Source of the DNA: an uncultured Acetatifactor sp.
GTDB taxonomy: Bacteria; Bacillota; Clostridia; Lachnospirales; Lachnospiraceae
Direction of reading: 5' to 3'
Assembly (NCBI GenBank): GCA_910578215.1
Contig: CAJTPH010000065.1
Location: forward strand, 1-8,413
DNA length: 8,413 nt
The notes below the pieces were generated by a model. The model ran no database searches. It was not told the origin of the DNA and saw nothing but the letters and a program-made list of their open reading frames with translations. The first letter of the stretch is position 1; every line of letters starts with the position of its first letter. Positions 1-5,605 of this stretch are shown piece by piece. The translations under genes and the position numbers were made by a program.

Positions 1-88
1 TATAGACCATGTCTATTTTTATAAAATTAATTTGCGAAACTTATTATACGTCATCAAACTCTTAAATATGTTCAAGCGTACTAACTGG

Positions 89-393
89 TTAAATATTGTA
101 ACCATGTGCTTCTGTAGGCATTAAAAAAGGACTGACCATAACGAACAGTCCCATAGTATTTGTATTATTTTTTCTTTTAGAAATAATCAAAAAGATTGTT
201 CCTGTTGGTGCTAATATAATAGAAATCCATAAAAGTAATGTCGGTGCATATCTTAAAAATAACCATTCAAATGCTTCTGAACCACTCTATCTTGCTCTGT
301 CTCTACTTGTATACTATTTATAGGATATCCACAACTCGGACAACTATCCTCCCATAAGATAATTTTATCTATCATATCACATGGCAAGACCAA
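89..393 (-). pseudogene. Degraded zinc-ribbon membrane protein (frameshifted)
   Basis: Two minus-strand frames together read like one small protein. The first (about 393 down to a stop at 253-255) reads LPCDMIDKIILWEDSC followed by CPSCGYPI, the layout of an N-terminal double-CxxC zinc ribbon. The second Cys of the first pair appears to have become Ile, while the second pair CPSC is intact. The second frame (286 down to a stop at 89-91) has no start codon. It encodes a hydrophobic stretch (YAPTLLLWISIILAPTGTIF), then the basic stop-transfer segment ISKRKNN and a short tail. A single frameshift near 255-290 would join the ribbon to the membrane helix. Proteins with one zinc ribbon followed by transmembrane helices are common and mostly uncharacterised in Firmicutes. 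The lost Cys and the frame break suggest a pseudogene. A sequencing error in a live gene is the alternative. Confidence 0.5.
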
Positions 394-432
394 TTTCTAC
401 AATTATCTACAAGTCAATAAAACTTAGATTTT

Positions 433-690
433 CTATCTACCATACATAATTACTGTTCGGTTAACCGTCATTTTATGTTTCCTGTGTTTCTCTGTTTCAT
501 CCAGTTCCGCCTCTGCATCATGGATGATATCTTCCGCAAGGTTACTGATATAGACTGTGCTGAAAATATCCTGCAATAACTAAATGGATTTTGTCCCTGT
601 GAAGTTCTCTATCTGCAGACGGTCTTTGAGCGTTTCGTATGGTGTTTCAATCCCCCCATCTCACATCATATAAGGGATACGGTATACCCT
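433..690 (-). pseudogene. IS4-type (DDE) transposase, C-terminal remnant
   Basis: The minus strand reads IETPYETLKDRLQIENFTGT, then DIFSTVYISNLAEDIIHDAE and a basic tail. This closely follows the conserved C-terminal block of IS4-family transposases, where RWGIET carries the catalytic Glu and is followed by a YxxLKxxLQIENFTGT segment. The residues RWG sit in another frame just upstream: a run of six G (651-657 region) appears to carry one extra base, splitting RWG from IET. An in-frame TAG then interrupts the protein between TKSI and LLQD. The N-terminal and central catalytic domain is absent, and the tail stops early at 433-435 after VNRTVIMYGR. With a frameshift, a nonsense codon and truncation at both ends, this copy cannot be active. 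I saw no terminal inverted repeats. It indicates past insertion-sequence traffic in the AT-rich half. Confidence 0.75.
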
Positions 691-715
691 ATATAAAAAT
701 CTGTCTAAATTAATA

Positions 716-1219
716 TCAAGACATTTTCTCAATTTTTACTGATGTTCCATTGACAGATATACCTATCATATTCCCTGAAAAAACAACATATTCATATGAT
801 ATGCCAATTATCGCATTGCCTCCATTTTTAACAGATTCCGCAATCATCTCATGCAACACAATTGTTTTTGCATCTTTTAATTTATAAGAATATGCTTTAG
901 ATTCAACTCCAAACAAATCAGCAACACTTGCTTTTAAATCTGACAAAAAACCTGTTCCAATTACTATTTCACCAGATACTAACCCAAGATAATTCGTTAT
1001 GCTATATCCTTCAAAATTATATCCTGTAGTTAATTTATGATTTTTGATTTCCGGCATATCAAATAAAGATTGTTCTTCTGCTTGCCGTGAGATTTCATTC
1101 AATGAATCCCCATCAAGTAATGACTCATCTAAAATCTTGCCGCATTCCCAGCACATATTTGCATTTATCATTTCTTGCGTGAGCGTTATTCCGCATTCCG
1201 GGCATTTAGTCAATTCCAT
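716..1219 (-). CDS. Zinc-ribbon and YbjQ-family (UPF0145) protein
   Basis: This 167-residue protein has two parts. Residues 1-30 form a zinc ribbon with Cys6/Cys9 (CPEC) and Cys23/Cys26 (CWEC). After an acidic linker, residues 62-165 match the YbjQ/UPF0145 (DUF74) fold: LTTGYNFEGYSI, YLGLVSGEIVIGTGFLSDL, a DLFGVES segment, YKLKDAKTIVLHEM, then GGNAIIGISYEY and a final NGTSVKI strand. YbjQ domains form small oligomeric rings; their role is unsettled and the old heavy-metal-binding label is weakly supported. The ATG is preceded by GGGAGG at a 6-nt spacing, so the start is well supported. The gene lies in the AT-rich half between an orphan gene and a transposase remnant, with no obvious operon partner. 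No signal peptide or membrane segment is visible, so it is probably cytosolic. Family assignment is confident; function is unknown. Confidence 0.85.
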   Translation of the reverse strand: MELTKCPECGITLTQEMINANMCWECGKILDESLLDGDSLNEISRQAEEQSLFDMPEIKNHKLTTGYNFEGYSITNYLGLVSGEIVIGTGFLSDLKASVADLFGVESKAYSYKLKDAKTIVLHEMIAESVKNGGNAIIGISYEYVVFSGNMIGISVNGTSVKIEKMS

Positions 1220-1249
1220 AAAAATCCTCCCATAAGATATATTAACTAT

Positions 1250-1255
1250 ATTATA
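1250..1255 (-). promoter_or_regulatory. Possible -10 element for the YbjQ-family gene
   Basis: A perfect TATAAT on the minus strand lies about 31 nt before the ATG at 1219 and would give a short leader containing the GGGAGG ribosome binding site. No convincing -35 hexamer sits 16-18 nt upstream. A second TATAAT occurs at 1267-1272, so the choice is uncertain in this AT-rich DNA. Confidence 0.3.
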
Positions 1256-1322
1256 TTAATCAAAGCATTATAGTTTTGGTCATTTAACCCATAGGAGGTA
1301 TGTTCTAATCAAAAGAGTACAT

Positions 1323-1353
1323 CCCATATATACAATATACCCCCATATACAAT
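1323..1353. repeat. Pair of short direct repeats in intergenic DNA
   Basis: CCCATATATACAAT (1323-1336) and CCCCATATACAAT (1341-1353) are near-identical direct repeats, differing by a TA dinucleotide and the leading base. They lie about 105-135 nt upstream of the YbjQ-family start, in the 258-nt gap before the orphan gene's stop. They could be a regulator site or chance in low-complexity DNA. I see no gene, RNA or clear terminator in the rest of this gap. Confidence 0.3.
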
Positions 1354-1477
1354 TAGGCTACTTATACATGCTTGCTTCCAATCCTTTAGTATGTAAATGA
1401 TTTTGGGGCAACTTTCAGGTTTCTGTGCTTTGGCTTACAGTTATGGCTGAGAGGGTAATTTTGATTAAGAAATTCAT

Positions 1478-2353
1478 CTATATCCCTTTATCTCTTAAAA
1501 ATTCAATAACTTTCTCACGATTATTCACAACAAACCTATGTTCAGTACCATCTTTCGTAAAAATTAAAATTCCATTTGGAACGATCCCCAAAGTGTTTCT
1601 TTTGTTTACACTCTGAATCTGATTGTATTCTATCCTCGTTTGACCTTTCTGAATATTGAATTTATGTGATTTAAAAGTCAACCCTACATCATCAAAATAA
1701 ATCTTCCCACCCACAGCTTCAGATCCTCTAAAATAATTGGCTAAAATGACTTTATCTACATAATTATTCTTAATACTTATATTATCTGCATTATCAAAAG
1801 CTATAGTATATAATTCCTTCTGTTTCATCATACTTATATCATCATTATTGTTACTTTCCCCATTTAACAATAGTAAAATCTGATTTAATTTATCAACCAG
1901 CACTTTTGTCACTTCTTGATCATTCATATTTTTTTCATTTAATATTTTCAATATTACATGCCGATATAACTCAATATTCTTTTCTTTACTAATCTCAATA
2001 TGCACCTGTTTTACAAATTTTGAATACAAACTATCACTATATGGATACTTTAATTCAATACAACACTCTTTAAATATTTCCATGTTTCTATTGTTATCAT
2101 AATTTCTAAAATTTTTAAGTAAATACCCTGTTGCCTTATACACTACTTCTTCACTATTAATATATCTATTATGAGTTATCGCGTTAAAAGAGGAAATTAT
2201 TATATCACAAACTTGTGAAAATATATTTTTATCTTTAGCAAATCTATTACTAATTGCCGCTTTTATTGCGGGTATTGAAACATCAATGCTGTCATTTATA
2301 GCTTTTGATATCAGGCCACTAAGGATCGCTTCTTCAATGAATGCCACAATCAT
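1478..2353 (-). CDS. Orphan protein: helical N-terminal half with GRAM/PH-like C-terminus
   Basis: I do not recognise this 291-residue protein as a named family. Residues 1-165 look almost entirely alpha-helical, with a hydrophobic start (IVAFIEEAILSGLISKAIN) too polar for a clear signal peptide. They include a KFVKQVHIEISKEKNIELYR segment of a style seen in helical modules attached to bacterial NTPases. Residues 165-175 are an Asn/Asp-rich linker (NGESNNNDD). Residues 202-288 are predicted beta-rich and resemble a GRAM/PH-like domain: GGKIYFDDVGLTFKSHKFN, then an IEYNQIQSVNKRNTLGIVPN block, a GILIFTKDGTEHRF strand pair, and a closing helix NNREKVIEFLRDK. Such domains usually bind lipid or protein surfaces. 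The ATG follows AGGGGG by 5 nt. The gene has its own promoter (2380-2408) and is probably monocistronic. It is much more AT-rich than the housekeeping cluster, consistent with horizontal acquisition. The domain call is inferred by eye. Confidence 0.75.
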   Translation of the reverse strand: MIVAFIEEAILSGLISKAINDSIDVSIPAIKAAISNRFAKDKNIFSQVCDIIISSFNAITHNRYINSEEVVYKATGYLLKNFRNYDNNRNMEIFKECCIELKYPYSDSLYSKFVKQVHIEISKEKNIELYRHVILKILNEKNMNDQEVTKVLVDKLNQILLLLNGESNNNDDISMMKQKELYTIAFDNADNISIKNNYVDKVILANYFRGSEAVGGKIYFDDVGLTFKSHKFNIQKGQTRIEYNQIQSVNKRNTLGIVPNGILIFTKDGTEHRFVVNNREKVIEFLRDKGI

Positions 2354-2379
2354 TTATCCCCCTTGCATTTATAACTACA

Positions 2380-2408
2380 ATTATACTCATTAAACAGCAT
2401 AATATCAA
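2380..2408 (-). promoter_or_regulatory. Sigma-A-type promoter of the orphan gene
   Basis: The minus strand carries TTGATA (2403-2408), a 17-nt spacer, and a perfect TATAAT (2380-2385). The -10 element ends 27 nt before the ATG at 2353, giving a leader of about 20 nt that includes the AGGGGG ribosome binding site. Spacing and hexamers are near consensus, making this the best promoter in the window. Confidence 0.75.
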
Positions 2409-2417
2409 CAAAATCCG

Positions 2418-2464
2418 TAAAAAACAAGGCATACCAGATAAGCTCTCCCTATACAATATGCCTT
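2418..2464 (-). terminator. Rho-independent terminator after the AP2-like gene
   Basis: Read on the minus strand, AAGGCATA (2457-2464) pairs perfectly with TATGCCTT (2426-2433) across a 23-nt loop and is followed by GTTTTTTA. It starts 17 nt past the AP2-like gene's stop codon and just upstream of the orphan gene's promoter, so it insulates the two transcripts. The 8-bp stem with a large loop is moderate in strength. Confidence 0.6.
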
Positions 2465-2480
2465 ATAATCCACTCAATTC

Positions 2481-2705
2481 CTAATCATCAATTTCAATCC
2501 TCCACCCCATCACTGCTTCATATACCTTATCCGGCATCACATTCCTATACTGTACCGCCAAATCCTGGATAAAATCCTCTTTGTATTCCTTATATCTTGC
2601 GAAGGTAGCTTCAGCTGTATCAAATGTCCCAAGTTTACTCTGTTCGCCCATGAATGACATTGCCGCACGAAATTTACTTTTTTCTTTCTCATAAGAAACG
2701 CCCAT
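2481..2705 (-). CDS. Phage-type AP2-like DNA-binding protein, probably a gene remnant
   Basis: From the ATG at 2705 this is a 74-residue protein. It opens with GVSYEKEKSKFRAAMSFMGE and then KLGTFDTAEATFARYKEYKE, the layout of an AP2-like three-stranded DNA-binding domain (GVxxxKxxxKWRAxI, LGxFdTxEEA, AYxxxK). The tail (DLAVQYRNVMPDKVYEAV, ending in EIDD) matches the C-terminal segment that usually follows AP2 domains in phage HNH endonucleases and integrase-like proteins of Clostridia. AGGGGTG lies 8 nt before this ATG. The same frame stays open upstream to a TTG at 2748-2750, and the intervening residues RGDYPMGV also resemble the family, but the TTG has no ribosome binding site. No HNH or catalytic domain is present upstream. 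It may therefore be the surviving 3' end of a larger mobile-element gene, or a small stand-alone binder. Confidence 0.65.
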   Translation of the reverse strand: MGVSYEKEKSKFRAAMSFMGEQSKLGTFDTAEATFARYKEYKEDFIQDLAVQYRNVMPDKVYEAVMGWRIEIDD

Positions 2706-2893
2706 AGGATAATCACCCCTGTCAGCTTTATATCCTCCTGTTTTTGTCAATGAAATATGTTTTGCATGTTATGTATAAAATAATACCTTTTCTGACACTC
2801 TGTGAGGCTCATACAAACCTGATAATGAACTAATTTAGATGTCCAATATTAAATTATGGGTATCCCTATTCGTACCAAACTCTTTTTGTAGTT

Positions 2894-2921
2894 ACTGCAC
2901 AACTACACAATCACTACACAA
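2894..2921. repeat. Three ACTRCACAA direct repeats
   Basis: ACTGCACAA (2894-2902), ACTACACAA (2902-2910) and ACTACACAA (2913-2921) are direct copies; the last two are identical and 11 bp apart, about one helical turn. Closely spaced 9-mers like this are typical of integrase arm-type sites, excisionase sites or iterons. The role is inferred from pattern and position only. Confidence 0.55.
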
Positions 2922-2939
2922 ATTTGCTATTGAAATACA

Positions 2940-2989
2940 TGGACTTGTATAGAGATATACGCTACTTTAAACTTGCTCAGACAAGTCCA
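2940..2989. repeat. 9-bp inverted repeat at the composition boundary
   Basis: TGGACTTGT (2940-2948) and ACAAGTCCA (2981-2989) are perfect inverted repeats separated by 32 nt. A shorter partner, ACTTG (2971-2975), pairs with CAAGT (2982-2986). The right arm coincides with the switch from AT-rich to GC-rich DNA. There is no T-tract after either arm, so it does not look like a terminator. It could be a recombination core or a protein-binding site. Confidence 0.5.
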
Positions 2990-3010
2990 CCGCCTCGCCG
3001 CCCACGGCGC

Positions 3011-3074
3011 AAAAAAACAACGAAAACGGGCGCTGTGGCAGCCTCAGTCAAAGCTGCAGTCACAGCGTCTCCCG
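3011..3074 (-). terminator. Strong rho-independent terminator after the LysM gene
   Basis: On the minus strand, CGGG (3071-3074), CGCTGTG (3061-3067) and GCAGC (3053-3057) pair with GCTGC (3038-3042), CACAGCG (3031-3037) and CCCG (3027-3030). The loop is 10 nt and there are two 3-nt bulges on one side. The stem is followed by TTTT, CGTTG and a run of seven T (3011-3017). It begins about 65 nt after the LysM gene's stop and ends the housekeeping cluster. Confidence 0.75.
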
Positions 3075-3138
3075 TATTGCCCCACAGCCCGCGCCGAATC
3101 TCTTCGGGCGCATGCAATGCATGCGGAAAGCGCTCCGC

Positions 3139-3939
3139 TCACTGCTTTATGATGGCAATTACCTCGCCGGGATAAATTTTGTCGGCATTTTTTATGCCGG
3201 GATTTGCGGCAATCAACGATTTCACGCTGATACCGTTGCTTCTTGCAATTCTTGAAAGATTGTCTCCTGCCACCACCGTATATTCAATCCTTCCTCCGGT
3301 GAGCAGGTCATCCGTCACTGTCAGGATATACTCATCTCCCCGGTCCAGAGAAAACATTGCCATCCCGCCGCTTGTAATGACAAAGGAACCGTCATATACC
3401 ATATTTCCGGCCTGTTCGTCAAAGTGATACAGATTGGCATATTTTCCGGCATAGTCTTTGCCCAGGCTGAAATGAATGTTCAGGCGGATGTCATAGTCTA
3501 TCTTCTCCTCCATGGCAAACATTTTGCTGTAAAGCACTCCGGGAAGAATCCTCTGGCTGACATTCTCGGGAATCATGTCCTCCTCATCCGTGAGGGTGAT
3601 CTTTAAATCCTGCTCCGCCGCTGTCAAATCCCTGCCGGAGGTACTGACTGCCAGGCCCTTTCCCGTGTGAAAGGACAGGGTCACGTTCTTTCCTGCCAGC
3701 TTTCTAAGAGTTGACGCAGGCACCTCCATATTGGTTCCCGTAGATACGTCGATATTTTCGTTGGTCTGCTTGTGTGCAGTCCCTCCGTTGGACACGGCAT
3801 CGATCTCACTGTCAATCGTGCTCCAGTCCACCTCGCTCCATGCGTTCAGCGGCGCTGCAAAAAGCTTGCCGAGCGTTCCGACGGAAGACGCCGCCAGCAC
3901 AAGACTCAAAACGGTTGCTGTTATTATTCTCTTTCTCAT
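3139..3939 (-). CDS. Exported LysM-domain protein
   Basis: The protein has 266 residues from the chosen start. Residues 1-28 form a signal peptide: basic MRKR, a hydrophobic core ITATVLSLVLAASSVGTL, and likely cleavage near LFAA. The middle (about 60-210) is an unrecognised, probably beta-rich domain with segments such as NVTLSFHTGKGLAV and GDEYILTVTDD. Residues 218-265 are a LysM module (YTVVAGDNLSRIARSNGISV, then SLIAANPGI and IYPGEVIAI), which binds the N-acetylglucosamine chains of peptidoglycan. The product is therefore probably retained at the cell wall; no catalytic domain is visible. GGAGG (3947-3951) lies 7 nt before the ATG at 3939. The frame is open for 21 more codons to an ATG at 4002, but that extension would bury the signal peptide and lacks a ribosome binding site. 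The gene sits 114 nt after rlmD and is followed by a strong terminator. Confidence 0.88.
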   Translation of the reverse strand: MRKRIITATVLSLVLAASSVGTLGKLFAAPLNAWSEVDWSTIDSEIDAVSNGGTAHKQTNENIDVSTGTNMEVPASTLRKLAGKNVTLSFHTGKGLAVSTSGRDLTAAEQDLKITLTDEEDMIPENVSQRILPGVLYSKMFAMEEKIDYDIRLNIHFSLGKDYAGKYANLYHFDEQAGNMVYDGSFVITSGGMAMFSLDRGDEYILTVTDDLLTGGRIEYTVVAGDNLSRIARSNGISVKSLIAANPGIKNADKIYPGEVIAIIKQ

Positions 3940-3946
3940 CTTTCTT

Positions 3947-3951
3947 CCTCC
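3947..3951 (-). promoter_or_regulatory. Ribosome binding site fixing the LysM gene start
   Basis: GGAGG on the minus strand, 7 nt before the ATG at 3937-3939. It favours the MRKR start, which gives a proper signal peptide, over the upstream ATG at 4002. Confidence 0.8.
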
Positions 3952-4053
3952 AAATATTATCTGTCTGCTTTTCTTATTATGCCCCGTTATGTTCATTTGC
4001 ATATGGTAATATTTGTCGAGGGAAGGCTCGAAGGAGAAACGCTTTCTATAAAA

Positions 4054-5601
4054 TTACCGAACCAGCAAGGTCACTAATTCGCAATTGGCAGTCCAGGGAA
4101 ACTGATCCACGGCAACCGCCCTTTCCACCCTGTATCCTCTGCTCAGGAACACCTCCAGATCCCTGGCCAGGCTGGTGGGCTTGCAGGAAATGTAAACGAT
4201 TCTGGGTACTCCATAGTTTATAATCTTCGGAAGCGCCTTGGGATGTACCCCGTCCCTGGGCGGATCAAGGATAATGAGATCTGGCTGCTGTTCAAGGCTG
4301 TCCAGCACCTTCAGCACGTCGCCCGCAATAAACTCGCAGTTGTCAAGACCGTTCTCCACGGCATTTTTCCTTGCCGCCTCCACGGCCTCCTCAACGATCT
4401 CCACCCCGATAACCCTGCGCGCAACCGGCGCCATCATCTGTGCAATGGTCCCCGTACCGCTGTACAGGTCAAACACCACCTTGCCGGACGTACTCTCCGC
4501 AGCGCTTCCCGGCTCAACCGCCTCTTTGCCGGACATGCTCTGCGCAGCGCTTCCCGGTTCAACCGCCACCTTACCGGACACTCTCTCCTCAGCGCTTCCC
4601 GGTTCAACCGCCTCTTTGCCGGACGTACTCTCCGCAGCGCTTCCCAGGTCGCCGACGTACTCCCGGACCGTTTCGTAAAGCACCTCCGCGCCATGGGAGT
4701 TGGTCTGGAAAAAGGAGAAGGTGGAAATCTTAAATTTCAGCCCAAGAAGCTCCTCATAAAAATATTCCCGGCCATAAAGCACCTCCGTGCGGTCGCTCTG
4801 CACCACATCCGCCTGACAGTCGTTTATTATGTGGATGATTCCGGCAAAATGCCCCTGCAGCCGCCCCTTTTCCTGCAGGTCCAGAAGCACCTGCAGAAAG
4901 CCTTCCAGCAGCTGCCTCTCCGTCTGCCGGGACAGGCCCTGGGATGTTGTCACCAGCGCCGCCAGAATTTCCCCTGTTTTGGATGCCTTGCGCACCAGCA
5001 GATGACGCAGGTATCCTTCATGGCTCAGCTTATGATAAAAGCTTGTCCCCTGGTCTGCGAAATAATCCCTCACGGCACACAGAATCAGACGGTAATCCTC
5101 GTCCACCAGCCGGCAGTCATCCACTGTCACCACATCGTAAAAGCTGCCTCTTTTGTGCATTCCCAGCGAGAGAGGACCGTCCTTCCTCTCATCTCCGAAG
5201 GAAAACTCCATTTTATTGCGGTACTCATATGCCGCCGGGCTGCCCTTGATGCCTTCCCAAATCCATGCTGCCTGTCTGCCCTCCAGGGCATTTTCGAGAA
5301 GCCGCTTCATCTGTGCGTTCTTGATATTCAGCTGCTCCTCATAAGACAGTGACAAATAGGTGCAGCCTCCGCACACACCAAAGTGGGAACACGGATCTCC
5401 CGTTTCCAGAGGTGACTTTTCGATCACCTCCAGAAGACGGCCTTCTGCCTTCCCACTTCTCACCTTATTGACACCAAGCTTAATTTTCTGACCAGGCAGG
5501 CTATTCTTTACGATGACGGTTCCCTCCTCCGTGTGCGCCACACCTCTGTTGGGGAAGTCCACCCTCTCGACAACGGCCTCGTATACCTGTCCTTTTTTCA
5601 T
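4054..5601 (-). CDS. rlmD: 23S rRNA (uracil-C5)-methyltransferase, RlmD/RlmCD type
   Basis: This TrmA/RumA-family enzyme transfers a methyl group from SAM to C5 of a 23S rRNA uridine (U1939, and also U747 in Firmicute RlmCD enzymes). Positions below count from the upstream ATG at 5622. Residues 9-68 are a TRAM RNA-binding domain. Cys78, Cys84, Cys87 (CSHFGVCGGC) and Cys170 fit the 4Fe-4S ligands. FFQTNS (305-309) is the conserved Gln motif. The SAM-binding loop is VFDLYSGTGTI (383-393), followed by ILDPPRDGVHP (451-461). YISCKP carries the catalytic Cys480, and DQFPWTANCE the general base Glu515. Residues 327-380 are four tandem 15-residue units absent from typical members. I chose the ATG at 5601 (MKKGQVYEAVVERVDFP) because it matches family N-termini, lies 4 nt past the preceding stop, and has GAGGGAG 12 nt upstream. 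The ATG at 5622 has no site. Choosing between RlmD and RlmCD specificity is not possible from sequence alone. Confidence 0.95.
   Translation of the reverse strand: MKKGQVYEAVVERVDFPNRGVAHTEEGTVIVKNSLPGQKIKLGVNKVRSGKAEGRLLEVIEKSPLETGDPCSHFGVCGGCTYLSLSYEEQLNIKNAQMKRLLENALEGRQAAWIWEGIKGSPAAYEYRNKMEFSFGDERKDGPLSLGMHKRGSFYDVVTVDDCRLVDEDYRLILCAVRDYFADQGTSFYHKLSHEGYLRHLLVRKASKTGEILAALVTTSQGLSRQTERQLLEGFLQVLLDLQEKGRLQGHFAGIIHIINDCQADVVQSDRTEVLYGREYFYEELLGLKFKISTFSFFQTNSHGAEVLYETVREYVGDLGSAAESTSGKEAVEPGSAEERVSGKVAVEPGSAAQSMSGKEAVEPGSAAESTSGKVVFDLYSGTGTIAQMMAPVARRVIGVEIVEEAVEAARKNAVENGLDNCEFIAGDVLKVLDSLEQQPDLIILDPPRDGVHPKALPKIINYGVPRIVYISCKPTSLARDLEVFLSRGYRVERAVAVDQFPWTANCELVTLLVR
4478..4645 (-). repeat. 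45-bp minisatellite inside rlmD (about 3.7 copies)
   Basis: On the plus strand, units start at 4478, 4523, 4568 and 4613. Each is 45 bp and shares cores such as TTGCCGGAC, CAGCGCTTCCCGG and TCAACCGCC. The fourth ends at 4645, where the sequence diverges. On the coding strand they read GSAAESTSGKEAVEP, GSAEERVSGKVAVEP, GSAAQSMSGKEAVEP, and a last GSAAESTSGK that runs into VVFDLYSGTGT (listed N- to C-terminal). The period is a multiple of three, so copy-number change keeps the frame. The repeats fall in the linker just before the SAM-binding domain. Confidence 0.95.
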
Positions 5602-5605
5602 TTGC

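Larger units (their letters stand above)
2706..3010. other. Gene-free junction between AT-rich and GC-rich DNA
   Basis: I see no convincing gene here on either strand. Up to about 2985 the DNA is AT-rich, and from about 2985 it becomes GC-rich (CACCGCCTCGCCGCCC). The stretch holds three ACTRCACAA repeats, a short inverted repeat GTAGTT/AACTAC (2888-2893/2901-2906) and a 9-bp inverted repeat next to the composition change. The layout fits the edge of an integrated element inserted just past the LysM gene's terminator, but no integrase or duplicated attachment site is visible in this window. Confidence 0.45.

Noticed and set aside
2730..2750. TTGACA followed by TATAAA on the minus strand as a promoter
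   Set aside because: The spacer is only 12 nt, too short for a sigma-A promoter, and the element overlaps family-like coding sequence.
2924..3175. Plus-strand open frame crossing the composition boundary
   Set aside because: It runs through a strong minus-strand terminator and into the LysM gene's end, has no ribosome binding site, and changes from normal to Arg/Pro-rich composition at the boundary.
4016..4031. Hairpin TCGAG/CTCGA between rlmD and the LysM gene as a terminator
   Set aside because: The stem is only 5 bp and no T-tract follows it on either strand.
4478..4645. Possible CRISPR array
   Set aside because: The 45-bp units are contiguous, with no unique spacers, and are translated in frame within a conserved gene.
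4243..5352. Long plus-strand open frame opposite rlmD, with internal repeats
   Set aside because: It is the complement of the methyltransferase; the apparent protein repeats are the minisatellite read on the wrong strand.
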